From the NCBI RefSeq assembly GCF_022170825.1, contig NZ_CP081879.1:1-64000 (forward strand): DNA of 64,000 bases, in the 5' to 3' direction. Under the pieces are notes generated by a model, which worked only from the letters and a program-made list of their open reading frames with translations, had not been told where the DNA came from and did no database searches. Position 1 is the first letter of the stretch; each line of letters opens with the position of its first letter. This document shows positions 8,820 through 17,311 of the stretch, one piece after another. The stretch comes from Exiguobacterium acetylicum (GTDB lineage: Bacteria; Bacillota; Bacilli; Exiguobacteriales; Exiguobacteriaceae). A program made the position numbers and the translations under genes.

Positions 8820-9917
8820 ATGACCGCGCTCTATCTGATCGGCGATACGCTCCTCTACGGTTGTCTTGCGCTGTTGATCGGTTTCTTTTCCGTCCAGCTC
8901 ATCCCTCGTTCTTACCGACCTGACGTATCGCTTTCAATCCGCTGGGTTCGCATGCTCATCGTGCTGATGCTGTTATCCTTTTCCCTGTCCGTCTTACGAA
9001 TCGTACTGTATTTATATGAAGAGATCGGTTTTTGGATAACACTGCAATCCGTGTTACTTACATTCGAGGCAGGGAACGCTTGGATTCTGATGGCTCTCTG
9101 GAGTGTACTCCTTCTCATCGTCATCAATCGTGCATCACTCAGTCCTGGACGTATAAAACTAGGAGTATTCCTTGTTATGGCGATGGTCGTTACGTTCGCG
9201 TGGTCCGGGCACGCCTCTAGCATCAAAGGGGCAGAAGGCATGCTCGTACATTCTATTCACGCACTCGCCGTCTTCATCTGGACCGGTGGATTGCTCATAC
9301 TCGGCTTTTGGAGTCCATCAGACCGTAACTGGGGCATCTTCCTCGAATGGTTCAAACCACTCGTGACGCTATGTTTCTTACTGATCGTCGGTTCCGGCAT
9401 CTATCTGATGTCTGTCGTCGTGCAGGTAGAGGAGTATTCCGATTCCTGGATTTTACCGTATGGACAAGCCTTACTCTGGAAACACGTCCTGATTCTACCC
9501 GTGCTGATCATCGGTATCATGAACGGGAAGTGGAGTTACGCGTCTCCTGAACGATCGTTTGAAGTCCGACGGATGCGGATGCGCATGGAAGGCATCTTGA
9601 TCCTGCTTCTCTTCACAGCGACTGCGTGGCTCGGTCAACAGGAACCCCCTCACTCGATCAAGGATACTCTTCAATCCAGCGGGGCTGGTCCACTGTCAGG
9701 GTTTCTTTTCCCTAGCTTGCGTTTCACCTATTCTGATATCCGGTTCGAGCCGACCATGATATCCCTCTTCTTGATGGCAATCAGCCTCCTTTTCGTGGGA
9801 TTGTTGGTGTACGTCATCCGATCAACCCAAGACTCCATCAAGACCCTCTATCTTGGATTAGGCGTCTCGATCTCATTATTTTTCGCCGCGTTGTATAGTA
9901 TTTCCGTGTATTTATGA
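8820..9917 (+). CDS. CopD-family copper resistance membrane protein
   Basis: A 365-aa polytopic inner-membrane protein with about eight or nine hydrophobic helices. A CopD-type core is visible around EGMLVHSIHALAVFIWTGGL (conserved His and Trp) and QALLWKHVLILPVLIIGIMN. Such proteins are linked to copper uptake across the membrane, often with a CopC partner; none is seen here. I chose the ATG at 8820 because AAGGGGCGG precedes it. It diverges from the broken metal ATPase 60 bases away, so this may once have been a metal-handling locus. The function in copper transport is inferred from family only. Confidence 0.75.
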   Translation: MTALYLIGDTLLYGCLALLIGFFSVQLIPRSYRPDVSLSIRWVRMLIVLMLLSFSLSVLRIVLYLYEEIGFWITLQSVLLTFEAGNAWILMALWSVLLLIVINRASLSPGRIKLGVFLVMAMVVTFAWSGHASSIKGAEGMLVHSIHALAVFIWTGGLLILGFWSPSDRNWGIFLEWFKPLVTLCFLLIVGSGIYLMSVVVQVEEYSDSWILPYGQALLWKHVLILPVLIIGIMNGKWSYASPERSFEVRRMRMRMEGILILLLFTATAWLGQQEPPHSIKDTLQSSGAGPLSGFLFPSLRFTYSDIRFEPTMISLFLMAISLLFVGLLVYVIRSTQDSIKTLYLGLGVSISLFFAALYSISVYL

Positions 9918-9957
9918 TCCTCCACATGAGCATTTCAGCGTGTGCGACGTCTTATAC

Positions 9958-9996
9958 AAAAAGAAAGGCATGCGATACAGCAGTCTTTCTTTTTTC
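9958..9996 (+). terminator. Terminator after the copD-like gene
   Basis: AAAAAGAAAG pairs with CTTTCTTTTT across a 17-base loop, ending in a run of T. The stem is AT-rich but correctly placed 40 bases after the stop codon. Confidence 0.6.
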
Positions 9997-10080
9997 ATAC
10001 TTATTCATCATTTTCATACTAGTTATAACAGGTTCAATCCTATTTTAAATCGGTGCCATTTCTAGACTACTACTGGAATA

Positions 10081-10105
10081 TGTATTACAATGTATTACAA
10101 AGGAG
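10081..10105 (+). promoter_or_regulatory. Tandem 10-bp direct repeats and RBS before the toxin-antitoxin pair
   Basis: TGTATTACAA occurs twice in immediate succession (10081-10090, 10091-10100), followed by AAGGAG. Ribbon-helix-helix antitoxins commonly bind short repeated operators, so this is a candidate autoregulatory site. Confidence 0.5.
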
Positions 10106-10114
10106 ATGATAATC

Positions 10115-10339
10115 ATGAGTACCATTTCCGTACGTCTGGATGACCAGGATACACGACTCATCAAGGAATATGCGAAGGCGAAGAACATCACGATTTCTAC
10201 ACTCGTTCGCGATGCCGTCCTCGACCGCATCGAAGACGAAATCGATTTACAACTCTATCATGATTCGATGGCAGCACACCGTAAAAAATCAGAAGCGATC
10301 TCTTTCGACGATATGATGAAGGAACTTGATTTAGAATGA
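10115..10339 (+). CDS. RelB-like ribbon-helix-helix antitoxin
   Basis: A 74-aa protein with an N-terminal ribbon-helix-helix motif (TISVRLDDQDTRLIKEYA, then NITISTLVRDAVLDRIED). Its acidic C-terminal tail (ISFDDMMKELDLE) should wrap the toxin. I chose the ATG at 10115 rather than 10106 because the AAGGAG at 10099-10104 abuts the earlier ATG. Its TGA overlaps the toxin ATG (ATGA), the usual arrangement for type II modules. It would neutralise the toxin and repress the operon. Confidence 0.9.
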   Translation: MSTISVRLDDQDTRLIKEYAKAKNITISTLVRDAVLDRIEDEIDLQLYHDSMAAHRKKSEAISFDDMMKELDLE

Positions 10340-10605
10340 CAGCATTTACGGTAGAGTTTGAGCGCGGAGCTCAAAAGTCTCTCAAGAAGATGGATCCTCA
10401 ACAAGCGCGGATCATCATGTCCTGGATCAAGAAGAATCTGGTCGGGACGGATGATCCGCGTCGTCACGGTAAAGGACTCGTCTCGAATCGCTCGGGTGAA
10501 TGGCGGTATCGCATCGGTGATTATCGTCTGATTGCTGACATCCAGGATGAAAAAGTCGTGATTTTGATTCTCGAGATCGGGCATCGTCGTGATATCTATA
10601 AATAA
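10336..10605 (+). CDS. RelE/ParE-superfamily toxin
   Basis: An 89-aa basic protein with the RelE fold signature: FTVEFERGAQKSLKKMD at the N-terminus, GKGLVSNRSGEWRYRIGDYRLIADI in the core and ILEIGHRRDIYK at the end. The arginines and C-terminal RRDIY correspond to the residues used by RelE-type mRNA interferases to cleave ribosome-bound mRNA. It overlaps the antitoxin by 4 nt and is followed by a terminator, so this is a complete two-gene module. Confidence 0.92.
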   Translation: MTAFTVEFERGAQKSLKKMDPQQARIIMSWIKKNLVGTDDPRRHGKGLVSNRSGEWRYRIGDYRLIADIQDEKVVILILEIGHRRDIYK

Positions 10606-10614
10606 GACAGGTAG

Positions 10615-10654
10615 AACTCACATCTGAGGAAATATGTGAGTTTTCTTTTTTTTG
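10615..10654 (+). terminator. Terminator of the toxin-antitoxin operon
   Basis: AACTCACAT pairs with ATGTGAGTT, followed by a long T-rich tract (TTCTTTTTTTTG). Confidence 0.85.
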
Positions 10655-11008
10655 TTTTTAAAACGACCGTTAAAAACACAAAAATGATCACTCTCTCACA
10701 ATGATGATGTACCTAACTGATTAATTGTGCTATCGAGAGTCTATAAACTCATCTTTTTATCAATGTACGTCAAATAACCTAGAATGCGTATATAAGACAG
10801 AAATTCGCTCAAAGCAGTTTTTTTCTTCATCTACTTAATCATCAACGATTGTGTTCGTAAAAATTAGTTTCAAAGAGCATAGAGAAAGGCGTATACATTT
10901 CGATGTCGAAATATGTATACGCCTTTCTTATTTAATCATCATCGAACGCTCTAATAGCATCTTCAAGTCCACTCAGAATGAAAAATGCTCATCCACTTGC
11001 CCCATCAT
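10655..11008. other. Gene-free stretch between convergent genes
   Basis: Apart from the palindrome at 10883-10928 I see no coding frame with a convincing start and no RNA gene. The stretch is AT-rich and lies between the toxin gene (plus strand) and the GntR regulator (minus strand). Confidence 0.6.
10883..10928. repeat. Palindrome copy B of the TTTCGACGTCGAAA-core family
   Basis: The arms AGAAAGGCGTATACAT and ATGTATACGCCTTTCT flank a near-palindromic centre TTCGATGTCGAA, with two extra bases on the right side. It sits between convergent genes and ends in T-rich sequence, so it could terminate transcription from either side. Confidence 0.85.
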
Positions 11009-11737
11009 TCATCGACCGATGTGGACGGAAGTGAAGACGAACTTATCGTAACGGTGCCTCGAGAACGAGTACTCGAACGGCTTCCCGTTCCCGAGGAAGA
11101 CGACTTGCTCGACCTCGATGATTGGATCGGTCTCCTCGTTCCCGAGATAATCGCGGTCCCACTGGTCCGGTTTATCTGCGCGGATCATCTTATGTGAGCT
11201 CGTGATCGTGTAACCGAGGTCCTCCTGGATGTATCGATAGATTGAACTATCGAGGACCTCCTTCGTCACACCAGTAATCAACGAGGAGGGCATGAACGTA
11301 TGCTCGATCACGTAAGGTTCGTCATCGACATAACGGACGCGCCGGATTTCATAGACGGGATCCGTCTTCTCAATCATCAGATGACGGGCGACCTCTGCAT
11401 CCGGGAAGCGTACCTCGAACTGGAGAACCTCACTCCTGACGGCCCGCTCGCCGAGCAGCTTCGTCAACCCTTGGGATTCTTTGTTCAACACGTTGATCCT
11501 ACCCTGTGAGAAGCTCGAGGGCAGGATGAAGGTCCCCTGTCCTCGCTGGCGATAGATGATGCCTTCCGATACCAGGATTTCGAGAGCCCGCTTCATCGTC
11601 ATCCGGCTGACCGCGAACTCCTCCGCGAGTTGGATTTCGTCCGGCATCGCTTCCTCGACATCATAACCTCCGCTAAGGATTCGTCCGCGCAGTTCATCTG
11701 CGATTTTCTCATACTTTGGTTTCTTTTTAGTAGACAT
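11009..11737 (-). CDS. GntR-family (HutC/TreR-type) regulator of the beta-glucoside PTS operon
   Basis: A 242-aa repressor. The N-terminal winged-helix of the GntR family spans about 8-75 (PKYEKIADELRGRILSG, then QLAEEFAVSRMTMKRALEIL and RQRGQGTFI). A C-terminal UTRA ligand domain spans about 95-240 and probably senses a phosphorylated sugar. GGGGTG precedes the ATG. It lies downstream of the GH1 gene on the same strand, separated by a terminator, so it has its own promoter. A motif ATGTCTATAC occurs in its own leader (11749-11763, minus strand) and at the PTS promoter (15333-15345), supporting control of both. Confidence 0.88.
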   Translation of the reverse strand: MSTKKKPKYEKIADELRGRILSGGYDVEEAMPDEIQLAEEFAVSRMTMKRALEILVSEGIIYRQRGQGTFILPSSFSQGRINVLNKESQGLTKLLGERAVRSEVLQFEVRFPDAEVARHLMIEKTDPVYEIRRVRYVDDEPYVIEHTFMPSSLITGVTKEVLDSSIYRYIQEDLGYTITSSHKMIRADKPDQWDRDYLGNEETDPIIEVEQVVFLGNGKPFEYSFSRHRYDKFVFTSVHIGR

Positions 11738-11748
11738 GATTACACCCC

Positions 11749-11763
11749 ATGTATAGACATATA
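11749..11763 (-). promoter_or_regulatory. Candidate GntR operator in the regulator's own leader
   Basis: Minus-strand TATATGTCTATACAT is a near-palindrome just upstream of the regulator's start. It shares ATGTCTATAC with the PTS promoter at 15333-15345, and resembles operators of TreR-like regulators. Confidence 0.5.
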
Positions 11764-11776
11764 CGTATAATATAAC

Positions 11777-11817
11777 AAAAAAGGATGACCAGGGCTAGAT
11801 ATACCCTGATCATCCTT
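11777..11817 (-). terminator. Terminator of the PTS-GH1 operon
   Basis: AAGGATGACCAGGG pairs with CCCTGATCATCCTT (one mismatch). On the minus strand it is followed by TTTTTTG, just after the GH1 stop codon. Confidence 0.85.
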
Positions 11818-11819
11818 CC

Positions 11820-13241
11820 TCATCTCACGAACCCATTCTCTTCGATCACGCGCTTGAACCAGTGACCACTCTTCTTGACCGTCCGGCCCTGACTCGTAAG
11901 GTCCACACCGACGAAGCCGTAGCGGTTCTTGTAGGCGTTACTCCAAGACCAGTTGTCCATGAAGGTCCAGAGGTGATAGCCCTTGACGTTCGAACCTTCC
12001 TCCATGGCCCGATGCACCCACTTCAGGTGCTCCGCGATGAAGTCGATCCGGTAATCGTCCTGGATGCTGCCTTCCGCATCGCGATAGCGTTCCTCCCCTT
12101 CGACCCCCATCCCGTTCTCCGAGATGAAGCATTCGATGTTCCCGTAGTTCTCACGAAGGTTCGTCAGGATGTCATAGACGCCCTTCTCATAGATCTCCCA
12201 GCCACGATGACGGTTCATCTTCCGCCCTGGCATCTCATAGTAGTCGAACAGGTGCTCAGGCATGAACGGTGCCTTCGGGTTCGGGAGGTGTTCCTTCACC
12301 TTAATCCGTCTCGGCTGATAATAGTTGATGCCGAGCAGGTCGACCGTGTGGGTCGCGATCTTCTGTCGATCCAGTTCCTCCATCAGAGGAAGCGCATCCT
12401 GTTCCTTCAACAGGTCTATCAATTCTGACGGGAATGTCCCGAGGACGGACGGGTCCAGGAAGGAACGATTGAACAGGATGTCCGCCAGATGAGCGGCATG
12501 GAGGTCCGCCTCGTTCTGGCTTCTCGGATAAGACGGCGTCAGGTTGAGGATGATGCCAATCTTTCCAGCCTGGCCCGACTCCTTATACGCCTCGATGGCA
12601 AGGGCACTCGACAAGATTGAATGATAGGCGACCTGGACGGCGCGCTTGAAATCCACCACGTTCGGATAATGGAAGTCGTACAGATAGCCTCCCTCGACCG
12701 GGACGATCGGTTCGTTGTGCGTGAACCATTTCGTCACACGGTCCCCGAACAGCTCGAAGCAGACCTTGGCATAGTCGACGTAACGTGCGACGACGTCCCG
12801 GCTCTCCCAGCCACCCTGATGCTGCAACGCGAGCGGCATGTCGAAGTGGTACAGGTTGACGAAAGGCTCGATGCCGGACTGGATCAGCTCGTCGATCACG
12901 CGGTTGTAGAAATCGACGGCGAGCGGGTTGACCTCCCCTTCCCCGGTCGGGAACAGACGGGACCAGGAGATCGACATCCGGAACGAGTTGTGCCCGAGTT
13001 CCTTCATCAGGGCGATGTCCTCTTCGTACTGGTGATAGAAGTCGGACGCCACCGTCGCACCGACGCCGTCGAAGAAACGATTCGGCTCCTGCTCGTACCA
13101 GTAGTCCCAGATGTTCGGTCCCTTACCTCCCTCATACGCAGCGCCTTCCATCTGCGTCGCGGATGCGGCCGTCCCCCACCAGAAGTCGGTCGGGAAGGTA
13201 TACTTCTTCTCCTGCACGGTCGTGTTCTCTGTCTGATTCAT
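11820..13241 (-). CDS. 6-phospho-beta-glucosidase, GH1
   Basis: A 473-aa glycoside hydrolase family 1 enzyme. It opens with FPTDFWWGTAASATQMEGA, has the acid/base motif THNEP (about 190) and the nucleophile motif ISENGMG (about 375). The C-terminal HLWTFMDNWSWSNAYKNRYG segment is followed by SGHWFKRVI. Position after a lactose/cellobiose-type PTS implies that it hydrolyses phosphorylated disaccharides such as cellobiose-6-P to glucose and glucose-6-P in the cytoplasm. The ATG at 13241 is preferred to the GTG nine bases upstream because AGGA is better spaced. It is the last gene of the operon, followed by a terminator. Confidence 0.93.
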   Translation of the reverse strand: MNQTENTTVQEKKYTFPTDFWWGTAASATQMEGAAYEGGKGPNIWDYWYEQEPNRFFDGVGATVASDFYHQYEEDIALMKELGHNSFRMSISWSRLFPTGEGEVNPLAVDFYNRVIDELIQSGIEPFVNLYHFDMPLALQHQGGWESRDVVARYVDYAKVCFELFGDRVTKWFTHNEPIVPVEGGYLYDFHYPNVVDFKRAVQVAYHSILSSALAIEAYKESGQAGKIGIILNLTPSYPRSQNEADLHAAHLADILFNRSFLDPSVLGTFPSELIDLLKEQDALPLMEELDRQKIATHTVDLLGINYYQPRRIKVKEHLPNPKAPFMPEHLFDYYEMPGRKMNRHRGWEIYEKGVYDILTNLRENYGNIECFISENGMGVEGEERYRDAEGSIQDDYRIDFIAEHLKWVHRAMEEGSNVKGYHLWTFMDNWSWSNAYKNRYGFVGVDLTSQGRTVKKSGHWFKRVIEENGFVR

Positions 13242-13288
13242 CCTATGCACATCCTATCTATAGTTGTTTTTCACTCAATCGACGTCGT

Positions 13289-14626
13289 TCAGCCGATTTG
13301 TTCCTTCTTCTCCTGCGTGGCGTTCGCCTCCTCGCGCTCCTTCTTCAGGTTCAGTCGATCGATGAAGACGAGGAACGGGAACCAGACCGCCATGATGATG
13401 GCGAAGTTGACGAGCTGTAACAGACCTCCGGCGAGGGAGTTGGTCGCCATCATGCCGCTGATGAACATCGGGACGGTCCACGGCACGGCTACGCCGGTCG
13501 GAGGCGGGACGATGCCCGTCGACATGGCGAAGTATGTCACGGTCACCGTGATCAATGGTGCGACGATCCATGGAATCATAATCAACGGGTTCATGACAAT
13601 CGGGAGCCCGAAAATCATCGGCTCATTGACGTTGAAGACACCAGGGCCGATCGATAGTTTCCCGATCTGCTTCAATTGCTTGGAGCGCATGAACAACAGG
13701 ATGGCGACGACCACCGCCAGCGTCGAACCCGAGCCCCCAATCCCGACGGTGTAGATTTCGATGAACTGTTTGCTGATGATGTTCGGGATTTCCCCGTTCG
13801 CGGTATAGGCGTTCAGGTTCTCGAGGGACAGCGTGTTCCAAATCGGGTCCATCACCGAGTTGACGATGACCTGTCCATGGAGACCGAAAAACCAGAACAA
13901 TTGGACGAAGAAGATGGCGATCAATGTCGGGACGAGACCGTTCCCTAGGTTGACGAGTGGTTTCTGGACGAGATTGAAGATGAGGTCATGTAGGTTCGTG
14001 TCCAAAAGTGAAGTGACTGCGATGTTGATCCCGAGGAAGACGGTGAGCGTAAGTAATGCCGGTACGAGTGCCGAGAACGATTTGGCGACCGCGGTCGGTA
14101 CACCGGCCGGCATCTTGATCGTCCAGTTCTTCTGGACGATGAAGCGATAAATCTCTCCTGCCAGGAATCCTGTGATCATGGCGAGGAACATGCCCTTCGC
14201 GCCGAGTCGGTCGAGCGGGATGACGTTACCCACCGGATCCGTGACGTTTTCGACCGAGACGAAGAACGGAGTAAGTAATAGGAACGAGACGAGGGCGATG
14301 ACACCACCGAATACGGCTTCGACCTCATAACTCTTGGATAGATAATAGCCGATACCGAACACGACGAACAATGACATGATGCCCATCGTCGCGGATGGTG
14401 CATTCCCGAGCGACGTCTTGAAGGCGTCGAGCACGCCAGGGGACATGAACTTGTCGAGGAACGGTAGGTTGGCGACGACGACGATTAAAGAACCGAACAT
14501 CGTAATCGGGAAGGCAAGCATGAATGCGTCACGTAACGTCTGCAGGTAGCGACTGTTGTTCAAGAATGCCGCCATCGGCATCAGGAAACGGCTCAACAGG
14601 TCGAACCACTTACTATTCTCTGTCAT
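13289..14626 (-). CDS. celB: PTS system, lactose/cellobiose-specific EIIC (CelB-like)
   Basis: A 445-aa polytopic permease of the PTS lactose/cellobiose EIIC family with about ten transmembrane helices. Recognisable pieces are LRDAFMLAFPITMFGSLIVV at the N-terminus, FWFFGLHGQVIVNSVMDPIW and GGSGSTLAVVV in the middle, and NVNEPMIFGLPIVMNPLIMIPW as the substrate-binding signature. It moves the disaccharide across the membrane while EIIB phosphorylates it. The ATG at 14626 has AAGGAG eight bases upstream. It lies 15 bases after EIIA, and the GH1 gene follows. Confidence 0.94.
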   Translation of the reverse strand: MTENSKWFDLLSRFLMPMAAFLNNSRYLQTLRDAFMLAFPITMFGSLIVVVANLPFLDKFMSPGVLDAFKTSLGNAPSATMGIMSLFVVFGIGYYLSKSYEVEAVFGGVIALVSFLLLTPFFVSVENVTDPVGNVIPLDRLGAKGMFLAMITGFLAGEIYRFIVQKNWTIKMPAGVPTAVAKSFSALVPALLTLTVFLGINIAVTSLLDTNLHDLIFNLVQKPLVNLGNGLVPTLIAIFFVQLFWFFGLHGQVIVNSVMDPIWNTLSLENLNAYTANGEIPNIISKQFIEIYTVGIGGSGSTLAVVVAILLFMRSKQLKQIGKLSIGPGVFNVNEPMIFGLPIVMNPLIMIPWIVAPLITVTVTYFAMSTGIVPPPTGVAVPWTVPMFISGMMATNSLAGGLLQLVNFAIIMAVWFPFLVFIDRLNLKKEREEANATQEKKEQIG

Positions 14627-14641
14627 CTCAAACACTCCTTA

Positions 14642-14971
14642 TCATTTTTTAGAGAACTTATGTTCCATGAGCTCGATGAGCCCGGCCGTCAGATCCAACA
14701 TCGTCTGCGTCGACATCAGATGATCCTCCGCGTGTAGTAACAGGAGGGACAGCGTCGTCGGTTCACCGCTCGCTTCCTTCTGGACCTGCCCGAAATGGAC
14801 CTGATGTGCTTCTTGTAGTTGAGCGCGTGCATCCGACAGCAACCGCTCGAACTCCTCGAACGTCCCTTCCTTATAGGCTTCGATCGCCTCACGAATCGTA
14901 CTTCTGGCATTCCCGCTGTGGAGGATCATCATGAACGCGACTTGCTCGATCGTTTGTTCGTTCGTCTGCAT
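14642..14971 (-). CDS. celC: PTS system, lactose/cellobiose-specific EIIA
   Basis: A 109-aa helical EIIA of the lactose/cellobiose class. The motif FMMILHSGNARS at the N-terminus and LLLHAEDHLM near residue 75-80 contain the conserved histidines; the latter His is the phospho-carrier accepting phosphate from HPr. The GTG at 14980 overlaps the EIIB stop. The ATG at 14971 has a better-spaced GGGGTG and is used here. It passes phosphate to the EIIB encoded just upstream. Confidence 0.93.
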   Translation of the reverse strand: MQTNEQTIEQVAFMMILHSGNARSTIREAIEAYKEGTFEEFERLLSDARAQLQEAHQVHFGQVQKEASGEPTTLSLLLLHAEDHLMSTQTMLDLTAGLIELMEHKFSKK

Positions 14972-14976
14972 GTCGT

Positions 14977-15273
14977 TCACCCCATCAACTTCACGGCTTG
15001 TTCATATGCCGCTTTTCCGTCCGCCATGCCGTACGCCATCATGTCGATCACCTCGACGGGCTTGTCCGTCGCCTTCTGGAACTTCGAGAGAAGGAACCGC
15101 ATCTGTGGTCCGATTAATATGACGTCTGCGCCATCCATCTCCTTCATCGCCTGGTCCTGTCCGACCGCCCAAATCTTCGCTTCTTCTCCGATGCCCTTCG
15201 CATGCTCCTGCATCTTCGACACCAGGATGCTAGTCGACATCCCTGAACTACACGCCAACATGATTTTCTTCAT
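14977..15273 (-). CDS. celA: PTS system, lactose/cellobiose-specific EIIB
   Basis: A 98-aa cytoplasmic EIIB. The phospho-cysteine is in KKIMLACSSGMSTSILV (Cys8). It receives phosphate from EIIA and passes it to the incoming sugar. The open frame extends further upstream, but the start is set at 15273 because AAGGAGGAG stands before that ATG. It is the first gene of the operon. Its leader holds a promoter, a cre site and a candidate GntR operator. Confidence 0.94.
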   Translation of the reverse strand: MKKIMLACSSGMSTSILVSKMQEHAKGIGEEAKIWAVGQDQAMKEMDGADVILIGPQMRFLLSKFQKATDKPVEVIDMMAYGMADGKAAYEQAVKLMG

Positions 15274-15291
15274 CTGAAATCTCCTCCTTTT

Positions 15292-15307
15292 TTGTAATCG
15301 CTTACAA
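15292..15307 (-). promoter_or_regulatory. cre site (CcpA) in the PTS operon leader
   Basis: On the minus strand it reads TTGTAAGCGATTACAA, a full match to the cre consensus WTGNNARCGNWWWCAW. It lies just downstream of the -10 box, so CcpA binding would block transcription when preferred sugars are present. Confidence 0.85.
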
Positions 15308-15312
15308 ATATG

Positions 15313-15345
15313 ATTATACGTGTTTTTATTTTCATGTCTATACTT
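15313..15345 (-). promoter_or_regulatory. PTS operon promoter with candidate GntR operator
   Basis: Minus strand: -10 TATAAT at 15313-15318, 16-base spacer, -35 TAGACA at 15335-15340. The motif ATGTCTATAC-like CATGTCTATACTT (plus strand, 15333-15345) covers the -35 box and is shared with the regulator's own leader. Confidence 0.6.
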
Positions 15346-15420
15346 GATATTTAATTTGTTTATTTTTATTTTATAAAAGTGTAGAGTTGTAATTGAAAAC
15401 AGGATGAAGGAGGAGTTAGC

Positions 15421-17220
15421 ATGCAGGAAGCGATTTATTTCGAACCAATCGTCAAGGAACGGATATGGGGCGGACAGAGACTTCGCGAGTATGGTTTTTC
15501 CATTCCCGAAGACATACCGACGGGAGAGGTCTGGACACTCGCGAGTCATCCGAACGGGACTACGCGCGTCAAATCCGGACCGTTCGTCAATCTCGATCTG
15601 GAAGAGTTGTGGTCAAACCAACCTGAAATCTTCGGCATGGAGACGGATTCCGATTTCCCGCTCCTGTTGAAGTGGATTGATGCCTCGACTGACCTATCCG
15701 TCCAGGTCCATCCGAACGACGCCGATGCCAGACGTTATGAGCAACAACCTTACGGAAAGAACGAATGTTGGTACATCATCGATTGTCCGGAGAACGCCTC
15801 CCTCATCCACGGGCATTCCTTTTCTTCCCCGGAAGAGTTCGACGAGGCCGTCCGTCAGGGGACGTTGTTGCAGTCATTGCATCACGTACCCGTATCGAAG
15901 GGTGACTTCCTCTATGTATCGGCTGGGACCGTCCATGCCCTGACGGAAGGATGTGTCGTCCTCGAAATCCAACAGAACTCGGACACGACCTATCGTCTGC
16001 ATGACTATGATCGTCTCGATCCAGTCACCGGCACTCGGCGTACACTCCACATCGAACAGGCCCGCCGCGTGATACGGTTCCCTCACTATCGTTACTTAGA
16101 GCCTTCCGTCACGTTGTCCCCATCCAGAAGACGGTTGACGCGGAATCCTGATTTCTTCGTCGAGGAGTGGACCATCCGTCAGACCCATGCACTAGACCCG
16201 AGCCCGTCGTTCCGTATCATCACCGTCGTCGAGGGGACCATCGAATTGGACGACGTCGTATTATCGGTCGGGGCGACCGCACTCCTCCCTGCCGGCAGCG
16301 AGCATGTCGTCTCCGGGGACGGTCTCATGTTGGTCACCGGACCTGCTCCAAAGACGACGAAGCCTTTCCGGATCGGTGTCGACCTCGGTGGTACGCAGAC
16401 ACGCGTCGCCGTCGTCGATCAGGAGAACGTCATCAAGCAGTTGTCCTTCCCGACAAATCCTGTCGCCGGCCCTGGGCAGACCATCTCTCACATCGAACAT
16501 GCCATCCGATACTTCTCGGAAGAGTTCCATCTGACGAACATCGGCATCGCCGCACCTGGTCCGCTCGACGCGAGGACCGGACACCTGTTATCCCCACCGA
16601 ATCTGCCTGGCTGGGACGACGTCGACCTCATCACCCCCATCGCCTCCCGATTCGGGCTCCCGACCCATCTCGAGAACGACGCGAATGCTGCTGCGCTCGG
16701 CGAGGCGTTGTTCGGAGCCGGAAAAACATCCTCTTCCGTCTATTATGTGACGGTCAGCACCGGAATCGGCGGGGGCTATGTCCATGAGAAGAAGCTCATT
16801 CGCGGGGCCAATGGGTATGCAGGAGAAATCGGCAACACCATCATCGATTCTTCCGGGCCCGTCCATCCGGTGCTCAACGTCGGATCCCTCGAGGGGTTGG
16901 CGAGCGGCACCGCACTCCAATCACGTGCCTTGGAGAAGGAAGCCTCGTCCATCGAGATGCTGCTCACCGTACCCTCAGAACGTACCCGGTTCATCAACCA
17001 CTTGGCGACAGGGCTCGCGAACATCATCCACACCATCGACCCCGAGGCCATCATCATAGGAGGGGGCGTCACAGAATCTGCAGATGTTTTCTGGGAAGAG
17101 TTGATCTGTCGAGTCCGAGAGCTCGTCTATCCTGCTCTTCGTCCGAGCATCGACATACGTCTCGCGACATTAAAGGGTCGTGCGGGGGTCATCGGCGCTG
17201 CTTACCTTGGTTCATTCTGA
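15421..17220 (+). CDS. Mannose-6-phosphate isomerase / ROK-family sugar kinase fusion
   Basis: A 599-aa two-domain protein. Residues 1-~315 are a class I mannose-6-P isomerase with its zinc site visible: VQVHPND, GKNECWYI and GTVHALTEG. Residues ~320-599 are a ROK kinase: ATP motif FRIGVDLGGTQTRVAVV, GIAAPGPLD, and LENDANAAALGE with the catalytic Asp. The usual ROK zinc motif (GH...CxCGxxGCxE) is missing; the region reads GEIGNTII then NVGSLEGLASG. The kinase half probably phosphorylates fructose or glucose, and the isomerase half links mannose-6-P with fructose-6-P. AAGGAGGAG precedes the ATG. It diverges from the cellobiose PTS operon over a shared 147-bp region, so its kinase half may use the free glucose released by GH1. 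No frameshift separates the halves, so this is a true fusion. Confidence 0.9.
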   Translation: MQEAIYFEPIVKERIWGGQRLREYGFSIPEDIPTGEVWTLASHPNGTTRVKSGPFVNLDLEELWSNQPEIFGMETDSDFPLLLKWIDASTDLSVQVHPNDADARRYEQQPYGKNECWYIIDCPENASLIHGHSFSSPEEFDEAVRQGTLLQSLHHVPVSKGDFLYVSAGTVHALTEGCVVLEIQQNSDTTYRLHDYDRLDPVTGTRRTLHIEQARRVIRFPHYRYLEPSVTLSPSRRRLTRNPDFFVEEWTIRQTHALDPSPSFRIITVVEGTIELDDVVLSVGATALLPAGSEHVVSGDGLMLVTGPAPKTTKPFRIGVDLGGTQTRVAVVDQENVIKQLSFPTNPVAGPGQTISHIEHAIRYFSEEFHLTNIGIAAPGPLDARTGHLLSPPNLPGWDDVDLITPIASRFGLPTHLENDANAAALGEALFGAGKTSSSVYYVTVSTGIGGGYVHEKKLIRGANGYAGEIGNTIIDSSGPVHPVLNVGSLEGLASGTALQSRALEKEASSIEMLLTVPSERTRFINHLATGLANIIHTIDPEAIIIGGGVTESADVFWEELICRVRELVYPALRPSIDIRLATLKGRAGVIGAAYLGSF

Positions 17221-17311
17221 ACTGGACAGTTTCAAATGCCGCTTATAGTAAAATGGGTTATCGTAAATGATGTAAAGAATCGAATGACTCCGTCGAAAAA
17301 TTCGTCATGAA

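Noticed and set aside
12621-13754. 377-aa plus-strand open frame opposite the GH1 and EIIC genes
   Set aside because: It is antisense to two clearly coding genes, crosses the gap between them, and its composition is that of a shadow frame.
15274-15549. N-terminal extension of the EIIB frame to 190 aa
   Set aside because: It would cover the promoter, cre site and part of the divergent gene. EIIB homologues start at KKIMLAC, where AAGGAGGAG is placed.
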